DNA from: a virus
DNA: 26,132 bases
Direction: 5' to 3' (one strand)
IMG/VR virus record: IMGVR_UViG_3300024320_000036
Coordinates: 1 to 26,132 of that record
A model generated the notes under the pieces. The model did no database searches, was not told the DNA's origin, and saw nothing but the letters and a program-made list of their open reading frames with translations. Below, one piece after another: positions 18,873 through 26,132 of this stretch. The first letter of the stretch is position 1. Each line of letters starts with the position of its first letter. A program made the position numbers and the translations under genes.

Positions 18873-20210
18873 ATGCCCAGCTCTAAGAACACTCAGCCGC
18901 ACTCACTTGAGTCGGAGACTGTTGTCCTTGCGTCTTGTCTTCTATCTGAAGATGGATCCGTCTATGACGAAGTGTCGCAGGTCATTCAGCCCTCTGATTT
19001 TTACGTCACCCGCAACTCTACAATCTTCTCGACCATAGGGGAGATTGTGGGGAAGGGGTTGGAGTTGTCCGACATCACACTACTAGAGCAGTTGCGCTCC
19101 AATGGTGATGAAAAGGAAGTTGGTGGTATCAGCACCATCTATACAATCCAGGAAGCCTGTGAGACCTCAACCCACGCCACGTATGCCGCCAAAATAGTGA
19201 AGGAGAAGTCCAAGCTTCGCCAGACCATCCGTCATTGCCGCCTCGCCATTGAGGAAGCAGAGGAAGGGGAGGAAGAGGCAGACTCTGTGACATCTAAGCT
19301 AGAAGCCGCCCTGCAGTCCCTACAAGACGTTGATGACGGCAAGGGGGACGGGAGTATCAGAAGTGCCGCAGAAGCCCTCAGAGAGGACTACAAGGCCATG
19401 GTGAGTGGAACCTATGAGGTCTCTGCCATGCCCACTCGTATAGCACAGGTAGACGAGAAACTTAGCTGTGGTGGTGTCGCCAACGGAGAGGTGATGGTCA
19501 TTGCCGCACCCACCTCCTGTGGTAAGACTGCCCTCGCCCTCAACATTGTCTTGCAGAATGCTGTCACACATAACACGCCCGGTCTATACTTCTCATTTGA
19601 GATGCAAGCAAAGTCCTTGGCTAATCGTATGATTCAAACCTGTGCCGCCGTCCCTCTCAAGCGATTGCACGATGGGATGATGAAACCAGAACACCAGAAG
19701 CGCGTCTGGGAAGCAACGGACAAGATGGCCGAGGCTCCCATCTTCACCAATCACTATGTGAAAAGTGTGGATGAACTTCGTGCTAAAGCTCGGATGTATA
19801 AGCGTAAGCACAAGATTGAGTGGATTGTCATAGACTACCTCCAGCTTGTGCCTTGGGATCGTAAGATGAAAAAGAACGACGGCATTGCTGAGGTCTCACA
19901 CCAAGTGAAACTGATGGCGATGGAGTTGGACGTTCCTGTGTTCCTGCTAGCACAAGTTAATCGTGAGGGAGCCAAGCGTGAGTCTGGTCTCACCTTGTAT
20001 GACCTCAAGGATTCTGGTGACATTGAGAATGACTCCGACATCATCTTACTTCTATGGCCTGATGGCAAGGATGTGGATGAGGCTAGGAGATCAGACGCAG
20101 AGCATGGGTCTTACGTTTCATTGAAGTATAACATAGCCAAGCAGAGGGAGGGAGCACGAGACGTGAAAGGTAAGTTCATCTTTAAGAACCACATAGGACG
20201 TTTTCATTAA
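18873..20210 (+). CDS. Replicative DNA helicase (DnaB family)
   Basis: A 445-residue RecA-fold helicase. An N-terminal helical domain (about 1-130, beginning HSLESETVVLASCLLSEDG) corresponds to the DnaB primase/loader-interaction domain. The motor has Walker A APTSCGKT at 212-219, catalytic Glu243 in FSFEM, Walker B IVIDYLQL at 318-325, the sensor region LLAQVNREG and DLKDSGDIENDSDIILLL. It should form a hexamer that unwinds DNA 5'-3' at the fork. No primase (TOPRIM or zinc) domain is fused, unlike T7 gp4. The acidic linker EEAEEGEEEADS is notable. Its last base is shared with the next start. Confidence 0.95.
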   Translation: MPSSKNTQPHSLESETVVLASCLLSEDGSVYDEVSQVIQPSDFYVTRNSTIFSTIGEIVGKGLELSDITLLEQLRSNGDEKEVGGISTIYTIQEACETSTHATYAAKIVKEKSKLRQTIRHCRLAIEEAEEGEEEADSVTSKLEAALQSLQDVDDGKGDGSIRSAAEALREDYKAMVSGTYEVSAMPTRIAQVDEKLSCGGVANGEVMVIAAPTSCGKTALALNIVLQNAVTHNTPGLYFSFEMQAKSLANRMIQTCAAVPLKRLHDGMMKPEHQKRVWEATDKMAEAPIFTNHYVKSVDELRAKARMYKRKHKIEWIVIDYLQLVPWDRKMKKNDGIAEVSHQVKLMAMELDVPVFLLAQVNREGAKRESGLTLYDLKDSGDIENDSDIILLLWPDGKDVDEARRSDAEHGSYVSLKYNIAKQREGARDVKGKFIFKNHIGRFH

Positions 20211-20389
20211 TGCCCTGCTACAAGATTACATACACCCGAATGGATATGCCCTCACCTTGCTCTGCACTTAAAACAGCACACACCCAGGAGGAAGCAATTA
20301 AATGCTTGACTACTGGTAGCAAGACTAAAGGATACAAGTTGAAGAAGACGAACGTCCCAATCACCATTACCAACATAACAGAACTATGA
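20210..20389 (+). CDS. Small protein downstream of helicase
   Basis: A 59-residue basic protein (MPCYKITYTRMDMPSPCSAL and onward), coupled at both ends: its start overlaps the helicase stop (TAATG) and its stop overlaps the next start (ATGA). Likely a small alpha/beta fold; no family recognised. Confidence 0.5.
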   Translation: MPCYKITYTRMDMPSPCSALKTAHTQEEAIKCLTTGSKTKGYKLKKTNVPITITNITEL

Positions 20390-20631
20390 CAACAGACCTA
20401 GACGAAGCACGACAATACGCAGACACAATGCTTGAAGCCCTGGACGTAATGGGGCGAGCAATGTATTTTTGCTTAAACCATCCCAACTCTCCAGAGTTCA
20501 AGGAACACCGCAAGCTCCTCATCGGAGCGCACGAACGTATGGGTAAAGATACTACCGATATGCTAGCGCAACTTGACATTCCAGAACCTCCGTATGAGCC
20601 AACCAAGGAAGAGTTAGCACAACATGGCTAG
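20386..20631 (+). CDS. Small helical protein, unknown
   Basis: An 81-residue acidic helical protein (MTTDLDEARQYADTMLEALD and onward). It overlaps the HNH gene by eight bases. No family recognised. Confidence 0.55.
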   Translation: MTTDLDEARQYADTMLEALDVMGRAMYFCLNHPNSPEFKEHRKLLIGAHERMGKDTTDMLAQLDIPEPPYEPTKEELAQHG

Positions 20632-21052
20632 GGGTGAAATCAATCCAGTCTTGGGTATGACGGAGGGTAGGTTCCGGACTATGGTTAAGTCTGCCCTTCG
20701 TCCTTGCTGGCGTAACTCTTCTCGCAAGACCTTCATCCAATCCGTTCGCACACGTGGCATCAACCCAGCTACAGGTAGAGAACGCTTTGTCGTGGTCTGC
20801 GTAGACTGCGGCAAGGAGATGGGGATCACAGAGAAGGAGAGGCGCAAGAAGTTAGATGGAACTCTGGAGAAGCGGGCTAAGATCGTCTATGAGATTGACC
20901 ACGTCGATGGTATCACACCACTTACCAATGTTCAAACCCTAGAGTCCTTAACCCCACACTTCAGGGACATGATCTACGGCAAACAAGAAGTGGTATGTGT
21001 AGCCTGTCACAAAGTTCGCACAGCAAATCAAAGGAAAAATAAATCAAAATAA
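20624..21052 (+). CDS. HNH nuclease, possible Holliday-junction/recombination endonuclease
   Basis: A 142-residue basic protein. A zinc site is formed by CVDC (Cys59, Cys62) and CVACH (Cys125, Cys128), bracketing the HNH centre YEIDHVDG with Asp92-His93. Its placement between helicase and the ssDNA-binding candidate, coupled to them, suits a role in resolving branched replication intermediates like endonuclease VII or T7 endonuclease I rather than homing. A homing role is less likely since there is no flanking duplication or AP2/NUMOD module. Confidence 0.7.
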   Translation: MARGEINPVLGMTEGRFRTMVKSALRPCWRNSSRKTFIQSVRTRGINPATGRERFVVVCVDCGKEMGITEKERRKKLDGTLEKRAKIVYEIDHVDGITPLTNVQTLESLTPHFRDMIYGKQEVVCVACHKVRTANQRKNKSK

Positions 21053-21055
21053 CCA

Positions 21056-21084
21056 TTGACATACCTAAGCCAAGTCCATAGAAC
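21056..21084 (+). promoter_or_regulatory. Promoter before the ssDNA-binding gene
   Basis: TTGACA (21056-21061), 17-bp spacer, TAGAAC (21079-21084; weak -10). The TTGACATAC start matches the promoter at 11686. It lies in the only sizeable gap of the replication operon and would boost an abundant ssDNA-binding protein. Confidence 0.45.
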
Positions 21085-21115
21085 CTTAACTAACATCATC
21101 AACCAATACAATAAT

Positions 21116-21841
21116 ATGAGTAGAACAAGAAATACATCAACCGGGGGTGGTTCATCCAACCCTGCCGCTAAATACCTAGAGTGGGACACGCAGTCTGGTG
21201 ACTGGAAATACTGGGACAAAGAAGCAAGCACAGAGAAGCACCTGCCCATCTCGACAGCTTTCATCGTCCTGGATCAACTCAACACAGTGAAAGGCTTCCT
21301 AGAAGCCAAGCAGACTGGCATCTGGTCTAACGAAGTTCGTGCCGTAGGTGACAAGCTTATTGTTCGCAACAAGGACGGCATCGTAGCTACTGGTGCATGG
21401 TCAGACGTTAAGGCTACCCAAGGAGCCAAGTTTACTAAGTCTATCTATGCCATGGCTAAGACAGGCTCAGACGACTACGAGCTAATCAACTTTCAAGTTA
21501 AGGGTGCTGCCCTCACCGCTTGGATTGAGTTCGTCGATAGCCTCGGTGGTGACAGCGGTCTATACAGCGACACAGTTGTTGCCATCAAGGAAGCAACAGA
21601 CGAGAAGAAGGGTGCCGTGAAGTTCAAGAAACCTCTATTCTCTGTAGTTAGCAACACCTTGTCCGACGAAGCTGCCGCCCGCGCAGATTACTACGACAAC
21701 CTCCTGCAAGACTACCTCGACGGATACCTAGGAGTAGCGTCCAAGGAGCCAGACACCGAGGATTCTGGTAATAGTGGTTCGGAAGACTTTGGCACATCTG
21801 AGCCAACCCCAGAGCCAGAGCTAGTTGAAGCCCCGTTTTAA
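21116..21841 (+). CDS. Single-stranded DNA-binding protein candidate
   Basis: A 241-residue protein. The body (about 20-200) is rich in beta-strand (KYLEWDTQSGDWKYWDK, then TAFIVLDQLNTVKGF) and aromatic residues. The C-terminus is a disordered acidic tail (EPDTEDSGNSGSEDFG and onward) ending in Phe, the layout of T7 gp2.5 and bacterial SSB tails that recruit partner proteins. The start at 21116 is chosen over a TTG at 21056 that lies within the -35 element. Position after helicase and nuclease fits. The OB fold itself cannot be proven by eye. Confidence 0.55.
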   Translation: MSRTRNTSTGGGSSNPAAKYLEWDTQSGDWKYWDKEASTEKHLPISTAFIVLDQLNTVKGFLEAKQTGIWSNEVRAVGDKLIVRNKDGIVATGAWSDVKATQGAKFTKSIYAMAKTGSDDYELINFQVKGAALTAWIEFVDSLGGDSGLYSDTVVAIKEATDEKKGAVKFKKPLFSVVSNTLSDEAAARADYYDNLLQDYLDGYLGVASKEPDTEDSGNSGSEDFGTSEPTPEPELVEAPF

Positions 21842-21880
21842 CTGCCAACCCTTGTCCTAACTAAGAACCCCAAAACGCAA

Positions 21881-21913
21881 GGCGGGGGAGCCGCAAGTAA
21901 ACGCTCCCTCGCC
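21881..21913 (+). promoter_or_regulatory. Strong intergenic hairpin
   Basis: GGCGGGGGAGC (21881-21891) pairs with GCTCCCTCGCC (21903-21913) in an 11-bp stem (one G-T) with an 11-base loop. No T run follows, so it is not a typical terminator; it may stabilise or space the mRNA before the next gene. An ACCCTTG just upstream (21848) recalls the start of the recurrent RNA elements. Confidence 0.6.
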
Positions 21914-21925
21914 CACCACAATGAT

Positions 21926-22318
21926 ATGACAGAAATCAAAGACACTAATCCGAAGGACAGAGTTGGCATACGCAAGGCTCCAATGTCTGGTCTACCAGCA
22001 CCAGTTCTTATGGAATGTGGCTTGGTTAAATTACACGGAGACTTAAAGTATGGTGCTTACAACTGGCGTGAAGTTGGCGTTAGGGCATCAGTTTATTACG
22101 ATGCCTTCTTTCGGCACATCGAGGCTTGGTATGAGGGCGAAGACTTAGACCCAGACTCTGGGGAGCATCACATAGCTCACGCTATTACGGGGCTAATGGT
22201 TCTTCGTGACTCTCAAATTTTTGGTAACTGGGTTGATGACAGACCAATCTCACACAAACCAGGGTGGATACAAGACATGAACGAACGTGCCTCCGCAATG
22301 ATTGATAAATCTAAATAA
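21926..22318 (+). CDS. dATP/dGTP pyrophosphohydrolase-like protein (DUF5664 / MazZ-like)
   Basis: A 130-residue helical protein. NPKDRVGIRKAPM at 8-20, KYGAYNWREVGV at 41-52, YYDAFFRHIEAWYEGEDLDPDSGEHHIAHA at 57-86 match the phage family annotated as dATP/dGTP diphosphohydrolase N-terminal domain (DUF5664), related in fold to MazG. The Glu/Asp/His cluster would bind Mg2+ and hydrolyse purine deoxynucleotides to monophosphates. In phages with 2,6-diaminopurine DNA, such an enzyme makes dGMP for PurZ; no PurZ is in this window. General pool cleaning is the cautious reading. Confidence 0.7.
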   Translation: MTEIKDTNPKDRVGIRKAPMSGLPAPVLMECGLVKLHGDLKYGAYNWREVGVRASVYYDAFFRHIEAWYEGEDLDPDSGEHHIAHAITGLMVLRDSQIFGNWVDDRPISHKPGWIQDMNERASAMIDKSK

Positions 22319-22320
22319 AT

Positions 22321-22578
22321 ATGAACGATAAAGCATTAACTAAATACCGCCAGGTGACAGGTGCTTGCGCCCGGTTCATCGAACGCCAACAACGCAACGA
22401 ACTAACAGAGGACGAGGCTCAAACCTTAATCAACGACAGCAAGGCCAACAGATCAGAGAGTGACTGGCAAGCCATCAAAGACTTTCAAGATGAGTGCCGC
22501 AGAACTGTTTACAAGTGCATCAAGAAGGGCTTGATCCAACCAGCAACTGACTACGTCACTAGCCACCCAACCCTATGA
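22321..22578 (+). CDS. Hypothetical protein
   Basis: An 85-residue helical charged protein (MNDKALTKYRQVTGACARFI and onward). Starts two bases after the previous stop and overlaps the next start (ATGA). No family recognised. Confidence 0.6.
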   Translation: MNDKALTKYRQVTGACARFIERQQRNELTEDEAQTLINDSKANRSESDWQAIKDFQDECRRTVYKCIKKGLIQPATDYVTSHPTL

Positions 22579-22775
22579 AATATAGATACACGTTAGAGAT
22601 GGACAACGAGAAGGGCGATTCATGCAACGTGACCGTGTGGTTCAACGCAGACAGCCTCAAGAAGTTTGAGGGTCTAACCGCCATCCTATCGGACAACGCT
22701 CTTTACTCTGATGATCTGGCTCACCTAGAAGAGTGGGTGGTCATGGGAAAAAATAATTGGCATAAACTACAATAA
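22575..22775 (+). CDS. Hypothetical protein
   Basis: A 66-residue acidic alpha/beta protein (MKYRYTLEMDNEKGDSCNVTVWF and onward), coupled to the gene upstream. No family recognised. Confidence 0.55.
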   Translation: MKYRYTLEMDNEKGDSCNVTVWFNADSLKKFEGLTAILSDNALYSDDLAHLEEWVVMGKNNWHKLQ

Positions 22776-22785
22776 CACACGAACT

Positions 22786-22977
22786 ATGGAAAATATAAAT
22801 ACAAAAAAACTAATTGAATACATTAACGACTGGGCGGATCAATCCGAGAAGCAAGCCGACAAGTGGGGTGCTGATGGCTATTTGTTTGAAGCGCACAAGG
22901 ATCAAGTGATTGCTGAGTTCTTAAGGGAAGACCTTGTGCGGGGTATCGAGATGGACTTTATAGGCGCAGAGAAATAG
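22786..22977 (+). CDS. Hypothetical protein
   Basis: A 63-residue acidic helical protein (MENINTKKLIEYINDWADQSEK and onward). No family recognised. Confidence 0.55.
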   Translation: MENINTKKLIEYINDWADQSEKQADKWGADGYLFEAHKDQVIAEFLREDLVRGIEMDFIGAEK

Positions 22978-22981
22978 CACT

Positions 22982-23314
22982 ATGAAAAACCTAAGCGACA
23001 CGCCAAGGACAGATGAGGTTCGACACAACACAGCAGAACTAGCAATGCACGCTAGAAAACTTGAGCGAGAGCTAGCTGAACTTAAAGCCATACATAAGAC
23101 AGCCATTACTGACTGCCAGCAATACACTCCCGCACGTTGGAAAGAAATCTGCAACCTGCAGGAGCCTGCGGCTGTATGGATTGACGGCAAGCAGATGACT
23201 GAGCTTATGAAGAACCAAACATACATCAGGGGAGCAGCGTGCCACGAGGAAGGCGGGGAAATTTTCGTCACCGACCAAAGCGGCAACGGCAAACACGCCA
23301 AGCTTAAACAATAA
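22982..23314 (+). CDS. Phage protein with SDTPRTDE N-terminus
   Basis: A 110-residue protein. SDTPRTDE followed by a helix ELAMHARKLERELAELK is a start seen in many phage proteins of unknown role. The middle has ITDCQQYTPARWKEICNLQ and the C-terminus is beta-rich (GGEIFVTDQSGNGKH). Likely DNA- or partner-binding through the N-terminal helix; unproven. Confidence 0.6.
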   Translation: MKNLSDTPRTDEVRHNTAELAMHARKLERELAELKAIHKTAITDCQQYTPARWKEICNLQEPAAVWIDGKQMTELMKNQTYIRGAACHEEGGEIFVTDQSGNGKHAKLKQ

Positions 23315-23385
23315 CTCATATATACCCAATTGCGAGTATAACTCTATATAATTAGCAAAATGACGGGAGTTGTGTATTTTATACG

Positions 23386-23432
23386 ACATTAAACTTAACA
23401 CAATAACCGTTTAATTACATTAAACTTAACAC
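23386..23432. repeat. 16-bp direct repeat, operator or promoter element
   Basis: ACATTAAACTTAACAC is exact at 23386-23401 and 23417-23432 (31 bp apart, about three helical turns), with a weaker copy ATCAAACTCAAC near 23459. It sits in an AT-rich 184-bp gap before the phosphoesterase gene. Confidence 0.65.
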
Positions 23433-23498
23433 GTAACAATAACACCTACGTTTAATCCCATCAAACTCAACGAGGTAAAATACAAACCCATACGCCAT

Positions 23499-24182
23499 AT
23501 GCCCAAGAAAAATACAGTTCTAATTATCGGTGACACGCACTGCCCCGCCATGCACCCAGACTACATCAAGTTCCTCAAGAAGATTGAGAGGAAGCACAAG
23601 TGCAACCGGGTTGTCCACATCGGCGACCTAGTAGACTGGAACTCCATCTCTTACCACGAGAAAGACCCGTCCATGCCCAGCGCAGAAGACGAGTTTGCTG
23701 AGGCATTTAAGCAGGTTCGGAAGCTTCATAAAGCCTTCCCCCAGGTAGACTACCTCAAGGGTAACCATAGTGACCTCCCCTCCCGTAAGGCAAAGACCAT
23801 TGGTATACCAGAGCATCTAATGAAAGACTTCAAGTCTCTGTGGCAACTGGACGGGTGGACAATACACCCTCGCTACCACGACCTAGTAATTGATGATGTC
23901 ATCTACCGGCACGGAGACAAGGGTAAGGGTGGACAACAGGCGGCATATAAGAATGCTGTGGCTGAGTTTAACTCTCTAGTCCAAGGACACCTTCACGCCC
24001 AAGCTGGTCTAGTCTACCACGCCAACCAACACGATTGTGTGTTTGGTATGCAGGTAGGTTGTGGCGTAGAACACGATCACCCCTCTATGAACTACGGACG
24101 AGTATATGCTGCCAAACCAATCGTAGGGTGTGGCGTTGTCTACAGCTCCAAGGTTGCCTTCTTTGAACCAATGTTCCTATAA
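23499..24182 (+). CDS. Calcineurin-like metallophosphoesterase
   Basis: A 227-residue phosphoesterase with the full motif set: GDTH at 11-14, GDLVDWN at 42-48, GNH at 88-90, YRHGD at 136-140 and GHLH at 163-166, which bind two metals. Such phage enzymes may act on nucleotides, RNA 2',3' ends or protein phosphates; the substrate is not readable here. It is separated from upstream genes by a repeat-bearing gap and so may have its own promoter. Confidence 0.9.
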   Translation: MPKKNTVLIIGDTHCPAMHPDYIKFLKKIERKHKCNRVVHIGDLVDWNSISYHEKDPSMPSAEDEFAEAFKQVRKLHKAFPQVDYLKGNHSDLPSRKAKTIGIPEHLMKDFKSLWQLDGWTIHPRYHDLVIDDVIYRHGDKGKGGQQAAYKNAVAEFNSLVQGHLHAQAGLVYHANQHDCVFGMQVGCGVEHDHPSMNYGRVYAAKPIVGCGVVYSSKVAFFEPMFL

Positions 24183-24186
24183 TACT

Positions 24187-24390
24187 ATGAATAAACTAAC
24201 ATATACAGACACCGAGCCTACCCAATACACAACCATCGAGAACGCAGAGATTGAGTTTGAGGAAAGCGACATGGCAAACTTCACCGAGGCTTGTCGTAGC
24301 TTGGCCTATTGTGCCGGGTTCCATCCAGATACAATTGATCGCTACATGATTAACCCACATGATAACTCGTATATTGAGGAGGGAGATTGA
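24187..24390 (+). CDS. Small acidic hypothetical protein
   Basis: A 67-residue acidic protein (MNKLTYTDTEPTQYTTIENA and onward). The start at 24187 follows the phosphoesterase stop; an earlier in-frame start lies inside that gene. Its stop overlaps the next start (TGATG). Confidence 0.55.
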   Translation: MNKLTYTDTEPTQYTTIENAEIEFEESDMANFTEACRSLAYCAGFHPDTIDRYMINPHDNSYIEEGD

Positions 24391-24479
24391 TGTCCTTCTT
24401 ACTTGAACCCCACGTGGTAATAATCTTCATCATGGCTGTTGCCTTGTTCTTTATAGCCTCAGAGCCACCAGCACCCTAG
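24390..24479 (+). CDS. 29-residue membrane peptide
   Basis: MSFLLEPHVVIIFIMAVALF and FIASEPPAP: one hydrophobic span with a short polar tail. A strong GAGGAGGGA ribosome site precedes it, unlike most genes on this strand, so translation is likely. Function unknown; holin-like or membrane-modifying peptide. Confidence 0.55.
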   Translation: MSFLLEPHVVIIFIMAVALFFIASEPPAP

Positions 24480-24561
24480 CAAGGTATGTGTGCCTTTTGC
24501 TTGACCAAACAATCCAACTGTGCTCAATTATGACTTCCACAAATCAAAGAACTCTTTGGAA

Positions 24562-24594
24562 GGTCGGGGCTAATGCTTCGGCCTTTTTCTTTTT
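24562..24594 (+). terminator. Intrinsic terminator of the rightward block
   Basis: GGTCG (24562-24566) pairs with CGGCC (24579-24583) with an inner GC/GC pair, followed by TTTTTCTTTTT (24584-24594). It ends the rightward transcripts after the membrane peptide. Confidence 0.85.
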
Positions 24595-24687
24595 AATGCC
24601 TAACAGCAGATTTCCAAAGCCTTATGGCTGCGGGCTGGCTTTTCCCTCTTTCGCCCGATAAGTAAAGGGGATCAGTTTTTACTACAT

Positions 24688-24725
24688 AGAAAGCCCCTCA
24701 GACGCTGCTGAAGGGCTTTTCTTTT
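24688..24725. terminator. Bidirectional terminator between convergent genes
   Basis: AAAGCCCCTCA (24690-24700) and TGAAGGGCTTT (24709-24719) form a hairpin with a T-rich tail rightward (TTTTCTTTT) and, on the other strand, a short T-rich sequence after the stem. It separates the rightward block from the convergent gene at 24752. Confidence 0.75.
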
Positions 24726-24751
24726 GTTACGAGGGGTAGGAGTAGGGTCTA

Positions 24752-26132
24752 CTACCTCAAGGCTCTCGGGACGCTCTCATTGAGCAAACCTTTACGCCTG
24801 TATTCTATAACTAGATTGGGTCTTTTCTTGAGGTAAGAGACCTTATCCTCTGTCCCAAGTTTGCTAAATACTAGCTCACGTTCGCTCAACCCTCTACGTT
24901 GTTGCTTCTGCTCTCGCTTCCACATACTTAGCAAACGCTTGCCCATCTCTGGTTTGGTGCGGATGATGCCTAGGATTGCCTTGCGCTTCTCGCTCTTACC
25001 CTCTGGTAGTTCCTCGTAAATGTCGGTAGAAGTCTGAGCCAAGACTGGCGACAAGTCCTTGTATTCATTGTCCAAGATTTGTAAGATAGTCTTGCCACTT
25101 ACCTTGGCTTCCTTCATAGTCTTAACCCTTTCTTCGTCCGAGAAGCCAAGTGTTTTCATTGCACGATCCTTGCGGACAAAGTTGTTGAAAACTTCACGGC
25201 TGATTCGATTAGCCTTCTGGTATGCCGCTTGACGCTCGCCCTCCGTTGCCTCGTCTCTACGCAACAGGCTTCTGTATTCACCAGTCGCACCCTTCGACAA
25301 CTCGTTCAAGTCCATGAACTTATTCTTGAAGTCTTTGTTCAAGTCCATAGGGTTAAGCCTAGCACCCAACTGTCTAGCCCCTACCTCTCGCAAGGTTAAG
25401 TCACCTTTACCTCGTGCGGCTTTGGTCGCTTTTTGTAACTCACGACTGAACCCCGGCTTGAACAGTTCGGTGATGAAGAACTTCATCTTATCTGCGGCTG
25501 CTTTAAGATCATCAGGCTCATTGGTAATCGGACGACCATATCTGTCTTGGTTGGATATAGCACGATACGCTTCTTGCATAACAAAGCTACCCTCACCAAT
25601 CATTTCATCGGCAAGTAGTCCCACCAATGATGCTTGGTCTTGACCGCTCATACCAGCCTTTAATGCAGACAAACCCAACGAGTGGGGAATGACGTAGCTG
25701 GGGTTAGCAGTCCAACCAGTCCTACCATTCTTGTCCAACTTAACCATTAGGTTACGGTTCTTGTTCCAATCTGGATATGCCTCGCGTATTGCCTCTTCTT
25801 TTTCTTGGTCTACACCACTAGCCGCCTTAACACCTTCAATGGCTCCGTAGGTTCCACCATACACGGCAAGCAATGACGCAGTTCTTTTAGCCGCCTCCTT
25901 GCGCATAGCCCTTACGCCAGCATCAGATGCCTCTAGTCCAAACTCTTGACCATACTTACCCGCCGCCATTTGAGCAATGATCTTACCCTGGTTGTATTGG
26001 TTGCGCATAAACTCGGCGGTGAAGGATGCGAACTGTGGCATCACACCCCAGCGAGAAAGGGTTCGGACAGTATTGGACAGTTTGTCGTAGTTCTGATACG
26101 TGTCGTTAATCATTATAGCCGCTTTACGCTTA
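24752..26132 (-). CDS. C-terminal part of a large, probably virion-associated protein (runs off window)
   Basis: At least 459 residues. An ATG at 26113 has no ribosome site, and the frame stays open to the window edge (KRKAAI before MINDTYQNYDKL), so I treat the gene as truncated by the window. The sequence is helical and charged; FASFTAEFMRNQYNQGKIIAQM and a Gly/Ala-rich hydrophobic segment (TASLLAVYGGTYGAIEGVKAA, about 80-100 from the Met) recall membrane-interacting internal virion proteins of short-tailed phages. The C-terminal half is highly basic (KREQKQQRRGLSERE). It may be ejected with DNA; this is inference from size, strand and composition. Confidence 0.65.
   Translation of the reverse strand, partial: KRKAAIMINDTYQNYDKLSNTVRTLSRWGVMPQFASFTAEFMRNQYNQGKIIAQMAAGKYGQEFGLEASDAGVRAMRKEAAKRTASLLAVYGGTYGAIEGVKAASGVDQEKEEAIREAYPDWNKNRNLMVKLDKNGRTGWTANPSYVIPHSLGLSALKAGMSGQDQASLVGLLADEMIGEGSFVMQEAYRAISNQDRYGRPITNEPDDLKAAADKMKFFITELFKPGFSRELQKATKAARGKGDLTLREVGARQLGARLNPMDLNKDFKNKFMDLNELSKGATGEYRSLLRRDEATEGERQAAYQKANRISREVFNNFVRKDRAMKTLGFSDEERVKTMKEAKVSGKTILQILDNEYKDLSPVLAQTSTDIYEELPEGKSEKRKAILGIIRTKPEMGKRLLSMWKREQKQQRRGLSERELVFSKLGTEDKVSYLKKRPNLVIEYRRKGLLNESVPRALR

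Noticed and set aside
26113-26113. ATG at 26113 as the true start of the right-edge gene
   Set aside because: No ribosome site, and the frame remains open upstream to the window edge, so the gene is more likely truncated by the window.

Overview
This window is part of the genome of a tailed double-stranded DNA bacteriophage (Caudoviricetes). The evidence is a minus-strand morphogenesis block (small and large terminase, a roughly 700-residue portal, scaffold, major capsid protein, head-tail adaptor) facing a plus-strand early/middle block (5'-3' exonuclease, DnaB-type helicase, ssDNA-binding candidate, HNH nuclease, nucleotide pyrophosphohydrolase, metallophosphoesterase). No integrase, CI-like repressor, DNA polymerase or RNA polymerase lies in the window. 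A short tail is plausible from the gene set but not proven. The host cannot be named. Several promoters look sigma70-like (TTGACA with 17-18 bp spacing), one site looks like a sigma54 promoter, and many early genes have A/C-rich leaders with little or no Shine-Dalgarno sequence, while some late genes have AGGAGG-type sites.

Layout. 1-10.8 kb (minus strand, read right to left): small accessory genes, a DNA methyltransferase, TerS, TerL, two small helix-turn-helix proteins, portal, scaffold, capsid, a small protein, a head-tail adaptor, and an HNH/AP2 homing endonuclease. The endonuclease is inserted at the adaptor 3' end and is flanked by a duplicated copy of that end. 10.8-11.77 kb: a divergent, gene-free control region with a helically phased TGTGACA/TGTCACA operator array, a near-consensus sigma54 promoter, degenerate GC-rich tandem repeats and a sigma70-like promoter. 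11.77-15.3 kb (plus): small unknown genes separated by a recurrent structured RNA element, a SleB-like cell-wall hydrolase with small membrane peptides beside it, and two helix-turn-helix proteins.

15.3-17.4 kb is the RNA-rich stretch. It holds a promoter-plus-terminator small RNA candidate, a structured leader with two copies of an AGGGGAAACC...ACTGGAGAC motif before a GIY-YIG homing endonuclease, a protein with 63-bp tandem repeats, and a tRNA-like gene whose anticodon loop is interrupted by about 47 nt. Directly after the tRNA-like gene lies a folded leader that can hide the ribosome-binding site of a 10-codon ORF coupled to the exonuclease. 17.4-24.5 kb (plus): replication and nucleotide genes plus small unknowns, closed by terminators. 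24.75-26.1 kb (minus): the 3' part of a large gene, probably virion-associated, running off the window.

In outline, the rightward genes would remodel nucleotide pools and replicate and recombine phage DNA, and include lysis-type genes. The leftward genes build and fill the capsid. All functional calls come from reading motifs; no database search or folding program was run.
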